A stretch of DNA of 64,000 bases from Chryseobacterium soldanellicola (GTDB lineage Bacteria > Bacteroidota > Bacteroidia > Flavobacteriales > Weeksellaceae): contig NZ_FNKL01000003.1 of the NCBI RefSeq assembly GCF_900100115.1, positions 62,001-126,000 on the forward strand, written 5' to 3'. Within the stretch, counting starts at the first letter, position 1. Every line of letters starts with the position of its first letter. The position numbers and the translations under genes were made by a program. Below are positions 18,155 through 27,787 of this stretch, piece by piece. A model generated the notes under the pieces. The model had not been told where the DNA came from. It worked only from the letters and a program-made list of their open reading frames with translations, and searched no databases.

Positions 18155-18455
18155 AATTTATTTGTTTAAAATTTAGTTTAAATAAAAGAATGACGAATAA
18201 CCCGTGTTTTTTAATAATTAAAAAATACGGATAGAATCATATGATTGAATTCTTTCGAAAAGATTAAGAAAGTGCAGGAGGAGAAGTATTAAAAATCGTG
18301 AAAATGATTTCTGATACTTTTAAAAGAAAAAACTTAAAATTTGTTAGTTCCATTTGATTTGTAAAGGAGTAAGATCCTTTTTGCTATACAAATGTACGCA
18401 ACAAAAAATATTAATAATGCAAAAAATCAAAGTATTTTTTAGAGAAAAGTGTAAT
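18155..18455. other. Intergenic region before the flotillin gene
   Basis: This 301-bp spacer lies between the start of the flotillin gene and the stop of the patatin gene, both on the minus strand. I see no repeat, convincing terminator or plausible gene in it; it presumably carries the flotillin promoter. Confidence 0.45.
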
Positions 18456-19259
18456 TTACAGACAATCAGCATTATTTTTTACAAAAATGTTCTGAACATG
18501 CTCAAAACTGTCTTTTGCGGCATGATATCCTATATTAAAAATCTCTTCCAAACGTTCTTTTTTTCGTTCAAAAGTCCCGTAGCTTGACAGGTCCTGCGAA
18601 GAAATAAACCAGTCACAATAATCAAACTTTACTTTTTCAATTCTGTACGAAAGTAAGTCATAAGAACGTGAAACAATGGCTTTTATAGTTTTAAGATCAT
18701 CCATTTTAATCTCATGGGGCGGAGAAACGAAAACCCCGATAAGCTTATCGCATTCATCTCTGATGATATCTGCCGGAAAGTTGTTTAAAACTCCCCCGTC
18801 GCAATACATTTCATCACCTAAAATATAAGGTGTCGTAACGCCCGGTATAGAACATGAGGCGATCACTGCATCTACGACCTTAAAGTTTTCATCAAAAATT
18901 TTCTGAGTTCCGGATACCAGTTCTGTGGCAACAATTTTGACTTCCTTATTTAAATCGCCAAGTTTTTTATCCTGGAAAATAGGCTGTAAATAATTTTTAA
19001 AAATGACGGAAGAAACCAGCCCGGGCTGATTAAAGGTAAAATGTTTCCAGTTAAAAAAATACACCGACTGGAAAAAGTCTAAAATTTCTTCCGGTGATTT
19101 TCCTACGGCATGAAGAGTTCCGACAATAGAACCTGCACTGCAGCAGGATAAAATATCTACATCGATATTTTTTTCTTTCAAGAATTTTAAGGCTCCTGCG
19201 TGGGCAATACCTTTGGTACCACCTCCTGATAAAACGAGTCCTGTTTTTTCAAAATTCAT
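18456..19259 (-). CDS. Patatin-like phospholipase
   Basis: This 267-residue cytosolic acyl hydrolase has the oxyanion-hole glycines LSGGGTKGIAHAG near residue 10, a serine elbow near residue 41 and the catalytic aspartate in YCDGGVLNNFP near residue 152. The usual elbow is G-x-S-x-G, but here it reads LSCCSAGS, with cysteine in place of the first glycine. Ser and Asp of the dyad are intact, so activity is plausible. It probably cleaves acyl chains from membrane lipids. Confidence 0.88.
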   Translation of the reverse strand: MNFEKTGLVLSGGGTKGIAHAGALKFLKEKNIDVDILSCCSAGSIVGTLHAVGKSPEEILDFFQSVYFFNWKHFTFNQPGLVSSVIFKNYLQPIFQDKKLGDLNKEVKIVATELVSGTQKIFDENFKVVDAVIASCSIPGVTTPYILGDEMYCDGGVLNNFPADIIRDECDKLIGVFVSPPHEIKMDDLKTIKAIVSRSYDLLSYRIEKVKFDYCDWFISSQDLSSYGTFERKKERLEEIFNIGYHAAKDSFEHVQNIFVKNNADCL

Positions 19260-19409
19260 GGAATAAAATTAATAAAACACGGTGAGAAAATGAGATTAAT
19301 TTTTCAAAATAACTCAATTTTAAAATTATTTTAATAAATCTTTCTTTTATGTTAAAATTATACCTATTTCATGCATAAAAAAACAGAAGCGGTAATTGGT
19401 TTCTTTACA

Positions 19410-20009
19410 TTATTTTTGATCATACAGCTTTAGGATTTTTATTATGTCTCTGTCTCCAACCACTTCATCTATTAATGCTGATAAATCGGGATAGCTTCTG
19501 AACTTTTCTTTCAATTCTAATATAGAACCCGGTATTTTGAAGTGCATCTCAATCATACTTTTATCTTTACGGAAAAATAGATATTCGGTATTATCTGTTT
19601 TATACGTATAAATAGGTCCGGAATAAACACTTTTTCTGTACCAGGCGGTTTTTTTGCCATTATACATCACCTCAAGCAGCCCCACATCTTTAGACAATAT
19701 TGATGGATCATTCAGAAACTTCCTTTTAACCTTTTCAAGATCAATGATTTCCATATACTTAACATCATTTTCTTTAACCTTGATTTTTTTTCCTGAAGGA
19801 TCCAAAACCGTCATTTGTCTGATATAAGTTGCAGGGGAAAACTCTTCGTTTCTGTAAAGCCCGACATTCAGGACTTTCGTTTTTATGGTGTCTTTGGAAC
19901 TTTTCAATACATATTTTACAGGAAAATATATTTCCTGGTTTTTATCTTCCTGCTGAGAAAAAAGAAGGTTAAAACAAATAACTGCCAGTAATAAAAAAGT
20001 ATTTTTCAT
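19410..20009 (-). CDS. Exported protein of unknown function
   Basis: The 199-residue protein begins with a signal peptide (MKNTFLLLAVICFNLLFSQQ). The body is mixed alpha/beta with IKTKVLNVGLYRNEEFSPATYIRQMTVL near residue 42 and an acidic/basic C-terminus ending in RDIIKILKLYDQK. I recognise no family. It lies downstream of lpdA but behind a terminator, so it is probably transcribed on its own. Confidence 0.72.
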   Translation of the reverse strand: MKNTFLLLAVICFNLLFSQQEDKNQEIYFPVKYVLKSSKDTIKTKVLNVGLYRNEEFSPATYIRQMTVLDPSGKKIKVKENDVKYMEIIDLEKVKRKFLNDPSILSKDVGLLEVMYNGKKTAWYRKSVYSGPIYTYKTDNTEYLFFRKDKSMIEMHFKIPGSILELKEKFRSYPDLSALIDEVVGDRDIIKILKLYDQK

Positions 20010-20025
20010 AGTGTAATGTATAAAA

Positions 20026-20051
20026 AAAGCCCAGAAAAAAATCTGAGCTTT
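20026..20051 (-). terminator. Intrinsic terminator of lpdA
   Basis: On the minus strand the stem is AAAGCTCAGA / TCTGGGCTTT with one G-U pair and a 6-nt loop, followed by a T run. It starts 31 bp after the lpdA stop. Confidence 0.82.
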
Positions 20052-20081
20052 ATATAATATTTAGTACTATTTATTTCAAAA

Positions 20082-21470
20082 TTAAATATGAATAACCTCA
20101 CCATATGCAGCGGCAGCAGCTTCCATAATAGCTTCAGAAACAGTTGGATGCGGGTGAATAGATTTGATAATTTCGTGGCCTGTCGTTTCTAATTTTCTGG
20201 CAACAACAGCTTCAGCAACCATGTCCGTAACTCCTTCGCCGATCATGTGGCAACCTAACCATTCGCCATATTTAGCATCGAAAATAACTTTGATGAAACC
20301 ATCCGTATTCCCGTTGGCAGTCGCTTTTCCGCTTGCAGAAAGAGGGAATTTACCAACTTTGATTTCATAGCCTTTCTCTTTAGCCTGCTTTTCAGTAAGA
20401 CCGACAGAAGCCACTTCAGGGTGACAGTACGTACATCCAGGGATATTGCCATAGTCGATTTTTTCAACGTGCATTCCCTTGATTTTTTCAACACAGGTAA
20501 TCCCTTCAGCAGAAGCAACGTGTGCCAGAGCCTGAGTCGGGATGATATCTCCGATCGCGTAGTAACCGGGAGCTGAAGTTTCGTACCATTCGTTTACCAG
20601 CACTCTCCCTTTATCTGTCTGAATTCCAACTTCTTCAAGACCAATGTTCTCGATGTTTGCAGCAATCCCAACAGCAGATAATAAAATATCAGCTTCAAGA
20701 GTGATATTTCCTTTTGCAGTTTTTACGGTAGCTTTTACACCTTCCCCGCTTGTGTCAACGCTTTCTACAGAAGCATTTGTCATGATCTCGATTCCTGTTT
20801 TTTTCAAAGATTTTTCTAGGTGTTTAGAAATTTCTTCATCCTCTACAGGAACGATGTTTGGCATAAATTCAACAACGGTCACTTTTGTTCCCATTGTGTT
20901 ATAGAAATCGGCAAATTCTACCCCGATTGCTCCAGAACCTACAACAATCATAGATTTTGGCTGCTCGGGAAGAGACAATGCCTGTCTGTATCCGATTACT
21001 TTTTTACCGTCCTGAGGCAGGTTCGGCAACTCTCTTGAACGAGCTCCTGTAGCAATAATGATGTTATCAGCTGAATATTCAGTTACTTTGCCATCGTTAT
21101 CTGTCACAGAAACCTTTTTACCTTTCTGAACTTTTGCAGTCCCAAGAATGACATCGATTTTGTTCTTTTTCATTAAGAATTCAATCCCTTTGCTCATTTT
21201 GTTGGCAACGCCGCGGCTTCTCTGAATTACATTTGGAAATTCAAAACTTCCTTCCACTTTATTCAAACCATAATCTTCCGCGTGATTGATATAATGAAAA
21301 ACCTGAGCCGACTTCAACAAAGCTTTAGTCGGAATACAACCCCAGTTAAGGCAAATTCCTCCTAAATTTTCTTTTTCGATAATTGCAGTTTTGAAACCCA
21401 ACTGTGCCGCTCTGATTGCAGTAACATATCCACCAGGACCACTTCCGATGACAATAATATCGTAGTTCAT
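20082..21470 (-). CDS. lpdA: Dihydrolipoyl dehydrogenase (E3)
   Basis: This FAD flavoprotein reoxidises dihydrolipoamide in 2-oxoacid dehydrogenase and glycine cleavage complexes, passing electrons to NAD+. Residues 3-35 hold the FAD-binding GSGPGGYVTA motif. The redox-active disulfide is in GGICLNWGCIPTK, cysteines 40 and 45. The NAD-binding GSGAIGVEFADF lies near 178, and the C-terminal active-site pair is HPHPTVSEAI near residue 443. At 462 residues it is complete. The E1 partner fused gene lies about 18 kb away in this window. Confidence 0.97.
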   Translation of the reverse strand: MNYDIIVIGSGPGGYVTAIRAAQLGFKTAIIEKENLGGICLNWGCIPTKALLKSAQVFHYINHAEDYGLNKVEGSFEFPNVIQRSRGVANKMSKGIEFLMKKNKIDVILGTAKVQKGKKVSVTDNDGKVTEYSADNIIIATGARSRELPNLPQDGKKVIGYRQALSLPEQPKSMIVVGSGAIGVEFADFYNTMGTKVTVVEFMPNIVPVEDEEISKHLEKSLKKTGIEIMTNASVESVDTSGEGVKATVKTAKGNITLEADILLSAVGIAANIENIGLEEVGIQTDKGRVLVNEWYETSAPGYYAIGDIIPTQALAHVASAEGITCVEKIKGMHVEKIDYGNIPGCTYCHPEVASVGLTEKQAKEKGYEIKVGKFPLSASGKATANGNTDGFIKVIFDAKYGEWLGCHMIGEGVTDMVAEAVVARKLETTGHEIIKSIHPHPTVSEAIMEAAAAAYGEVIHI

Positions 21471-21557
21471 TAGTATAAAAATTTTTATGCGAATTTACGT
21501 AAAAATATTGGATGAGAAACGAAAAAGCAACTATGAAAGCTGCTTCTGTTATTTAAA

Positions 21558-22871
21558 TTATTTTTTACCGTAGGAAACCCTCCAGACAACACCGCTCACA
21601 TCATCCGCAACGAGTATTGATCCGTCTGCGATCTGCAGAACCCCAACCGGGCGCCCGTAAACATCACCTTTTTCCTTATTGGCAATAAAACCTGTTAAAA
21701 ACGGCTCATAATTCCCGGATGCTTTACCATTTGCAAAAGGTACAAATGCAACCTGATAGCCCACTAAAGATGATCTGTTCCAGGAGCCGTGCTGCCCGAT
21801 AAATGCACCGTTTTTGTATTTTTCCGGAAACCGTTTTCCTGTATAAAATGTAAGGCCTAAAGAAGCCGTGTGCGAACCCAAAGGAACATCCGGAACGATG
21901 GTTTTAGCCACCAAATCGGGCTTTTCGCCTTTTCTTCGTGGGTCTTCATGCTTTCCGAAATAGGCGTAGGGCCAACCGTAAAATGCCTCTTTTTTTACAC
22001 TGGTAAGATAATCCGGAACTAATTCATCTCCTAATTCATCTCTTTCGTTTACAACGGTCCATAATTCTCCTGTTACAGGATTCCAGCTCATTCCTACAGG
22101 ATTTCTAAGGCCTGCCGCAAATATTTTTTCTCCGCTTCCGTCAGGATTTACTTCCAGGATATTGGCTCTTCTCACTTCATTTTCCATTCCGTTTTCACCA
22201 ACATTACTTCCAGAACCTACGGAAATATATATTTTAGATTGGTCTTTATTTGTCGTTAAATTTCTCGTCCAGTGATTATTATAGCCTCCCGCAGGAAGAT
22301 TTACAATTTTCTTGCCCGGCTGTGTGATTTTCATTTCTCCTTCTTTATAAGGATACACCCAAAGCCCGTCTGTATTGGCTACATAAAATTTGTCTTTAAT
22401 AATTAACATTCCGTAAGGCTGATTTAAATTTTCAAGAAATACACCGGAAGATTCCGGAATTCCGTCTTTATTGGCGTCTCTGTAAATCATAATTCTATTG
22501 GCTGCTTTACCACCAACTTCGGACTCGCTTTTTCCCGTTATTTTATTTTTTGCAGCTTCCGTTACCGAACGTTCAGAGTTTGAAAGAACGACAAAAATAT
22601 CCCCATTTTGTGCCTGAATCATATTTCGCGGGCTTTTTATGTTATCAGCAAAACGAGTAACGGTAAACCCCGCAGGTGCAACGGGCGTTTTATCCGCAGG
22701 CCAGCCAATAACATTGCTGTATTTCACATGAGAATTTTTTTCGTCGGGAGCCGGTAATTTTACAGTATCAGTTTTAGTTACGACCTCATCTTTTTGAGAG
22801 ATATCTTTGCTTTTATTTTCTTTACAACTCGCTAAAAGCACAATTACAGAAGGTAAAATTAATTTTTTCAT
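21558..22871 (-). CDS. Sorbosone dehydrogenase family / PQQ-type beta-propeller lipoprotein
   Basis: This 437-residue lipoprotein (lipobox LLASC at residue 16) has a six-bladed propeller typical of the glucose/sorbosone dehydrogenase family. Marker segments are PAGFTVTRFADNIKSPRNM near 62, SVGSGSNVGENG near 220, AAGLRNPVGMSW near 250 and GRPVGVLQIADGSILVADD near the C-terminus. Members oxidise aldoses or related sugars in the periplasm with PQQ. No PQQ biosynthesis genes are in this window, so the cofactor source is unknown. Confidence 0.88.
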   Translation of the reverse strand: MKKLILPSVIVLLASCKENKSKDISQKDEVVTKTDTVKLPAPDEKNSHVKYSNVIGWPADKTPVAPAGFTVTRFADNIKSPRNMIQAQNGDIFVVLSNSERSVTEAAKNKITGKSESEVGGKAANRIMIYRDANKDGIPESSGVFLENLNQPYGMLIIKDKFYVANTDGLWVYPYKEGEMKITQPGKKIVNLPAGGYNNHWTRNLTTNKDQSKIYISVGSGSNVGENGMENEVRRANILEVNPDGSGEKIFAAGLRNPVGMSWNPVTGELWTVVNERDELGDELVPDYLTSVKKEAFYGWPYAYFGKHEDPRRKGEKPDLVAKTIVPDVPLGSHTASLGLTFYTGKRFPEKYKNGAFIGQHGSWNRSSLVGYQVAFVPFANGKASGNYEPFLTGFIANKEKGDVYGRPVGVLQIADGSILVADDVSGVVWRVSYGKK

Positions 22872-23000
22872 AGAATTATTTAATTATTTGGTGATTTTTA
22901 ATGAAAAAATTTAACTCATTTTTTATCATTTATTTACAAAAACCGTTCCTTAAAATCAATGTTTAATTTTGAAATATGATAATGGAAATATTCAGATAGT

Positions 23001-23027
23001 AAAAAAGACCGCCTTTTGGCAGTCTTT
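23001..23027 (-). terminator. Intrinsic terminator
   Basis: On the minus strand AAAGACTGCC / GGCGGTCTTT forms a 10-bp stem with one G-U pair and a 4-nt loop, then a T run. It ends the small exported-protein gene at 23059-23322. Confidence 0.85.
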
Positions 23028-23058
23028 ATTTTATTCGTTACAATAATCTTATTGATTA

Positions 23059-23322
23059 TTATTTTGCACTTCTTAGAAGACGTTTTTCATTTTGATATCT
23101 TACATTTAATGCCTTCAGCTGGTCTCTTTTCATTTTTTTAGTAGCAAGAGGATGATTCAGGATCATTCTCTTTTCTTCATTGTATCTTTTAGCCAGCTCA
23201 CGCGATTTGCTGCTTACCAGTTCATTTTTTGAAGGATGAGGTGGTGCCGGCGGACGTCTTTGTGCGGCTACATTTACTGATAAGCTTATTAGTATTACTG
23301 TTGATATAAATAACTTTTTCAT
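23059..23322 (-). CDS. Small exported basic protein
   Basis: The 87-residue protein has a signal peptide (MKKLFISTVILISLSVNVAAQ) followed by a proline-rich stretch RRPPAPPHPSK and a helical basic region with RELAKRYNEEKRMILNHPLATKKMKRDQL. I do not recognise a family. The charge pattern suggests a short periplasmic helix protein. It has its own terminator. Confidence 0.7.
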   Translation of the reverse strand: MKKLFISTVILISLSVNVAAQRRPPAPPHPSKNELVSSKSRELAKRYNEEKRMILNHPLATKKMKRDQLKALNVRYQNEKRLLRSAK

Positions 23323-23428
23323 AACATTTAATTTTTTGAATGAATTTAATCAATTAATAATTTTAGATTAAAACCATTCTTATTTGCTTAAATATTACAT
23401 ATATCATACCAATATCCATAAACAAAAT

Positions 23429-26086
23429 TTATTCAACTTCAATATTCTGTTTTAAAGGCAGGTTTTTTGAGGAATTTCCGGCCATAATCCTGTATGTTCC
23501 TTTTTCTATGGTCCAATTCATTTTTTCATCTAAAAATTTCAAATCCTGGACCGGAATTTCAATTTCAACCTGCTTTTTTTCTCCCGGTTTTAACTCTACT
23601 TTCTGAAAGCCTTTCAACTCAATAATCGGCCTCGACACTGAAGCCAACAAATCTTTCACATACAACTGAACAACTTCGCTTCCTGTTTTTGAACCTGTAT
23701 TTTTAACTGTAACTTTAGCAATAATTGTTTCATTTTTGGTAAATTTCGGCTTATTTAACTGTAAATCAGAGATTTCAAAAGTCGTATAACTCAATCCAAA
23801 ACCAAACGGATATAGCGGCTCACCGCTCAGATCATAATAATCATTTCCCCGGCCGGTCGGATGATGATTGTACGTTAAAGGCAATTGCCCTTCCTGAACC
23901 GGAAATGTGACCGGCAATTTTCCTGATGGATTTTCTTCCCCGAAAAGCACTTTTGCAACCGCATTTCCACCTTCTTCGCCAGGATACCAAACATCCAGAA
24001 TTGCTCCGACTTTATCTTTCCAGTCCGTGGTTTTTATGGCAGAACCACCAACCAGAACAACAGCGGTCGGCTTATTTAATTTTGAAATTTCGTTAATAAA
24101 CTTTTCCTGATTTCCGGGCAAGCTTAAGGAAGACCGATCCTGAAATTCACCTTCATGAATTCCGGCTGTAACCAATATAAAATCAGCATTTTGAGCTAAT
24201 TTCAAAGCATCATAAAAATCTTTTTGCTCATTATTTAAACCATAATTCCAAATCAGCTCGATGTTTCCTTCGCCTCTGCTTTCATGGAATTCCACGATAA
24301 TATCAAACTTTTGACCTTTTACAAAATCAACATCAACGGTTTTAGTAGAATAGCTCAACTTTTCCCAATTGTCGATCATTAATTTTCCATTAATATACAT
24401 CTTAAAACCGTCATTTCCACGCAACCCCAATTTATATTTTCCTGAATTTGGAGCTTCTAATTTTCCCGTCCAGCGAACGCTGTAATTATCCAGCTGCAGT
24501 TTTTCAGGATCTGGAGAATATAAGGTCCATTTGAAATTTAATAGTCCGTCTTGCTTTTCAAAATCCGGATTTCCTTTTAAATCGGGATTGGAAAAATAAT
24601 TGCCTTTTAAACCTTTTTGACTTTCTGAGAATAGAAAATCGGCCGGAACAGTTGTGAAACTTTTCAAATCCCAGTCAATCCCTTTTGAATAACTGACTTC
24701 AATATTTTTGTTTTTAACGAAATTTTTAATTCCATCCAAAATACTTATTTTCTGATTTCCAGGCCCTGAATAACCGCCCAATCTTGCATCAACAGCATCA
24801 GTTCCAACAATTAAAATCTTTTTATAATTTTCCGAAATCGGAAGCGTTTGATTATTATTTTGAAGCAAAACAAAAGATTCAACAGCAGATTTTTCTGCCA
24901 ACGATTTATGATTAATTTTCTTTAATTCTTCAATTTCTGCATTAGAAACATAAGGATTTTCAAACAAACCCAATTCAAATTTCGCTTTCAAAACCCTGGA
25001 AACGGCATCATCAATTCTTTCCTGAGAAATTCTTCCATCTAAAAACGGGGGAATAAACAATTTATAATGTTGATATTCTGTTTGAAAAATAACATCAAGG
25101 CCTGCATTAATAGCCTGTGCAGAAGCATCATCGTAATCTTTTGCTGTGAAATGAAGAACATTTGCTCCACCCACCGCACTTGCATCACTGATGACAAAAC
25201 CTTTAAAATCCCAGTCTTTTTTTAATTTTTCGGTTAATAACCAATAATTTGCCGTTGAAGGCCTTCCGTCAAGCAAATTATATGAAGTCATAACGGATCG
25301 GCTTTTTCCTTCAGCGAATACTTTTTGAAAAGGAATTAAATGTGTTTCCTCCAAATATCTTTTACTCCAATGAATTGGGTATGAGTCTCTTCCACCCTCT
25401 CCTACATTCGCTAAAAAATGTTTAGGAGTGGTAATAATTCCCTGATTTTCAAATGAACTGACAAAATTTATTCCCATCACAGAAGTCAAAAACGGATCTT
25501 CGCCATATGTTTCTTCTGTCCTTCCCCAACGCACGTCACTCGCCAGATTCACGACCGGCGTTAAAATCTGACGAATTCCCCTCAATCTTGATTCTTTTGC
25601 AATTGCCACCGAAACTTCTTTCATTAATGCAGGGTTAAACGTTGCCGACAAACCAATGGCCTGCGGAAAAGCGGTCGCCCCTTCCCGCATTAATCCGTGT
25701 AAAGCTTCATCAAAAGGGATAATTGGAATACCTAATCTTGATTCTTCAACAAAATATTTTTGGATTTTATTAATTTTCCTTACTAATTTTTCGGCATTTT
25801 CATTGGCATTATAAGTCAATAATTGCCCTGCCGCGCCATTTCCCTGATTTCCCGCGCTTACCTGTAACCCGAAAATCCCATGAGAGTATTGATTTTTGGG
25901 AACATTGTCCAAATCTCCGGGAATCATAAAACACTGCCAGAATTTTTCTTCGGGAGTCATTCTTCTCAGCAAATCCTGAATTCTGGCTTCTACAGGCTGC
26001 TTCGGATCTTTATATAAAGGTTTTTGAGCCGAAATAAGAACAGAACCCAATAAAGAAATTCCAATTACTTGTAATTTAAAATTCAT
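23429..26086 (-). CDS. GH3 beta-glycosidase with PA14 domain
   Basis: This 885-residue exported enzyme (signal peptide MNFKLQVIGISLLGSVLISAQ) removes terminal beta-linked sugars. The GH3 barrel covers residues 30-380, with the nucleophile aspartate in GFVISDASAVGG near 298. A PA14 carbohydrate-binding domain is inserted at roughly 490-620 (NYSVRWTGKLEAPNSGKYKLG). The second GH3 domain and a fibronectin-III-like tail follow. The ATG overlaps the stop of the fucosidase gene by 1 bp, so the two are coupled. The order suggests a xylosidase or glucosidase working on fucosylated plant or host glycans. Confidence 0.93.
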   Translation of the reverse strand: MNFKLQVIGISLLGSVLISAQKPLYKDPKQPVEARIQDLLRRMTPEEKFWQCFMIPGDLDNVPKNQYSHGIFGLQVSAGNQGNGAAGQLLTYNANENAEKLVRKINKIQKYFVEESRLGIPIIPFDEALHGLMREGATAFPQAIGLSATFNPALMKEVSVAIAKESRLRGIRQILTPVVNLASDVRWGRTEETYGEDPFLTSVMGINFVSSFENQGIITTPKHFLANVGEGGRDSYPIHWSKRYLEETHLIPFQKVFAEGKSRSVMTSYNLLDGRPSTANYWLLTEKLKKDWDFKGFVISDASAVGGANVLHFTAKDYDDASAQAINAGLDVIFQTEYQHYKLFIPPFLDGRISQERIDDAVSRVLKAKFELGLFENPYVSNAEIEELKKINHKSLAEKSAVESFVLLQNNNQTLPISENYKKILIVGTDAVDARLGGYSGPGNQKISILDGIKNFVKNKNIEVSYSKGIDWDLKSFTTVPADFLFSESQKGLKGNYFSNPDLKGNPDFEKQDGLLNFKWTLYSPDPEKLQLDNYSVRWTGKLEAPNSGKYKLGLRGNDGFKMYINGKLMIDNWEKLSYSTKTVDVDFVKGQKFDIIVEFHESRGEGNIELIWNYGLNNEQKDFYDALKLAQNADFILVTAGIHEGEFQDRSSLSLPGNQEKFINEISKLNKPTAVVLVGGSAIKTTDWKDKVGAILDVWYPGEEGGNAVAKVLFGEENPSGKLPVTFPVQEGQLPLTYNHHPTGRGNDYYDLSGEPLYPFGFGLSYTTFEISDLQLNKPKFTKNETIIAKVTVKNTGSKTGSEVVQLYVKDLLASVSRPIIELKGFQKVELKPGEKKQVEIEIPVQDLKFLDEKMNWTIEKGTYRIMAGNSSKNLPLKQNIEVE

Positions 26087-27528
26087 TATTCTGTTATTTG
26101 AATTACTGTTGAATATTTCAACTGATTTTTTTCTTTAGGTAAATTAATTTCAATTGAATTTCCAGTTTTCTTCCATTGAATTTTGCCCGAAATCCCTAAA
26201 ATTTTTAATGATTTTGGCTTAAAATTTTCCGGAATTGTAAAATTTAAGGTTGAAGGTGAGTGATAATCTGTTTTTTCATCCAGGTGAAAAATATTCACAG
26301 TTTTCCGGTCTTTGCTTTGCGTATAATAAAAATTCCCGTCATGATAAGGCGAAACAGCTCTTGTTGCAAAAACTGCAGATTGATTTTTATTCATCCAGCC
26401 AGAAATTTCTTTTAATCTTTCATAAACGACGGCATCGTAGTCTCCATTGGGTCCGGGAGCAATATTCATCAGGTAATTTCCGCCTCTGGAAATGATTTTA
26501 ACTAATGTTTCGATAATTTTTTGGGACGATTTATAATTGTCATTCGGAACGTACGAAAAAGAATCTCCCATGGTCATGCAACTTTCCCAGGGAGTTGAAA
26601 GCACATGATCCGGAACGGCCTGCTCGGGCGTCACATAATTTTCCCATTTTCCGGGAACGGTGCGGTCTACAATGATAATTCCGGGTTGGTTTTTGCGAGC
26701 CATTGTTCCGATTTTATCCATGTCAATATCCTGCTCGACCTTGATCGTTCTTTGCCATTCTACTTTTGGATCAATGGTGTTGAACGGGCGAACCCAGCCT
26801 CCATCAAGCCAAAGAATATCTATTTTACCATAATTTGAAGTAATTTCATTTAACTGATTAAATGTAAAGTTTTTAAAATTTGCCCATCTCTGGGGATATT
26901 TTTTAGGATCATAATTTACATTCCGATCTTTTGGAGGAAAGTATGGCCACCAGTAATCGTCTGAATGCCAATCCGGTTTTGAAAAATATGCTCCGATTTT
27001 AAAGCCCTCTTTTCGGAATGTATTAAAGATTTCCTTCGTAACATCCGCTTTCGGATTTTTGTAAAAAGGAGTTTTTGAAGATGTGATTTTGTAATCAGAC
27101 TCTTGGGTATCGAACATCGCAAAACCGTCGTGATGCTTTGTTGTAAAAACCACATATTTCATTCCGGCCTTTTTTGCTGCATCTGCCCATTTTTGAGGAT
27201 TAAATAAAGTCGGATTGAAAGTGGTCTGAAGATTTTCATAATTTTCTACATATTCAGTGTAAGATTTTCCGTGCTCAGGTTTTCTTTGCGTCCAGGATTC
27301 ATCTTCGGGACACAGGCTCCAGCTTTCAACAATTCCCCACTGGCTGTAGGTTCCCCAATGCATGAAAAGCCCGAATTTTAAATCCTGCCAGTTTTCAAGA
27401 TTTTCAACAACAAGCGAGTCCGTAGGTTTTTGATAGCCTTCCGAAACATTGTGAGCCTGTGAAAAAAAAACAGTCGACAGTAAAAATGATGAAAGAAATA
27501 AGGTTTTCGTTTTTGGTTTGTTGAACAT
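26086..27528 (-). CDS. Alpha-L-fucosidase (GH29)
   Basis: The 480-residue exported enzyme cleaves terminal alpha-L-fucose. A signal peptide precedes the barrel, which shows FGLFMHWGTYSQWG near residue 52, TTKHHDGFAMFDTQESDYK near 125 and the nucleophile aspartate in DILWLDGGW near 235. The GH29 C-terminal beta domain follows. It is the first gene of a two-gene unit with the downstream GH3 enzyme. The family match is clear; linkage preference is not. Confidence 0.93.
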   Translation of the reverse strand: MFNKPKTKTLFLSSFLLSTVFFSQAHNVSEGYQKPTDSLVVENLENWQDLKFGLFMHWGTYSQWGIVESWSLCPEDESWTQRKPEHGKSYTEYVENYENLQTTFNPTLFNPQKWADAAKKAGMKYVVFTTKHHDGFAMFDTQESDYKITSSKTPFYKNPKADVTKEIFNTFRKEGFKIGAYFSKPDWHSDDYWWPYFPPKDRNVNYDPKKYPQRWANFKNFTFNQLNEITSNYGKIDILWLDGGWVRPFNTIDPKVEWQRTIKVEQDIDMDKIGTMARKNQPGIIIVDRTVPGKWENYVTPEQAVPDHVLSTPWESCMTMGDSFSYVPNDNYKSSQKIIETLVKIISRGGNYLMNIAPGPNGDYDAVVYERLKEISGWMNKNQSAVFATRAVSPYHDGNFYYTQSKDRKTVNIFHLDEKTDYHSPSTLNFTIPENFKPKSLKILGISGKIQWKKTGNSIEINLPKEKNQLKYSTVIQITE

Positions 27529-27679
27529 TGAAGTTTACTTTGTGCTAATTTAATCATCATTTTATAATTTAGCAAACCATTCATTTCATGGCATTTTAGT
27601 CGGAAAAATTTTAAAACACTAACGCTATTTTAAGTTAATATAATTCTGTTGATAAAAATGCTGTATAATTCATGTTTAA

Positions 27680-27743
27680 GTTTTGGCTAAAGCCAAAATT
27701 GTATTTTGTTTTTTTAAACGGGCTAAAGCCCGTTCCTATTGAT
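27680..27743. repeat. REP-like double palindrome, copy 1
   Basis: Two palindromes lie 36 bp apart: TTTTGGCTAAAGCCAAAA at 27681-27698 and ACGGGCTAAAGCCCGT around 27718-27733, followed by TCCTATTGAT. Read on the minus strand, the second gives an AGGA tetranucleotide next to a CGGGCTTTAGCCCG hairpin, the layout of REP sequences mobilised by RAYT transposases. Two more copies lie in this window. Confidence 0.8.
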
Positions 27744-27787
27744 TTTTTATTTGTGTTTATTTGTGAGAACATTTGTACTTTCTGTGG

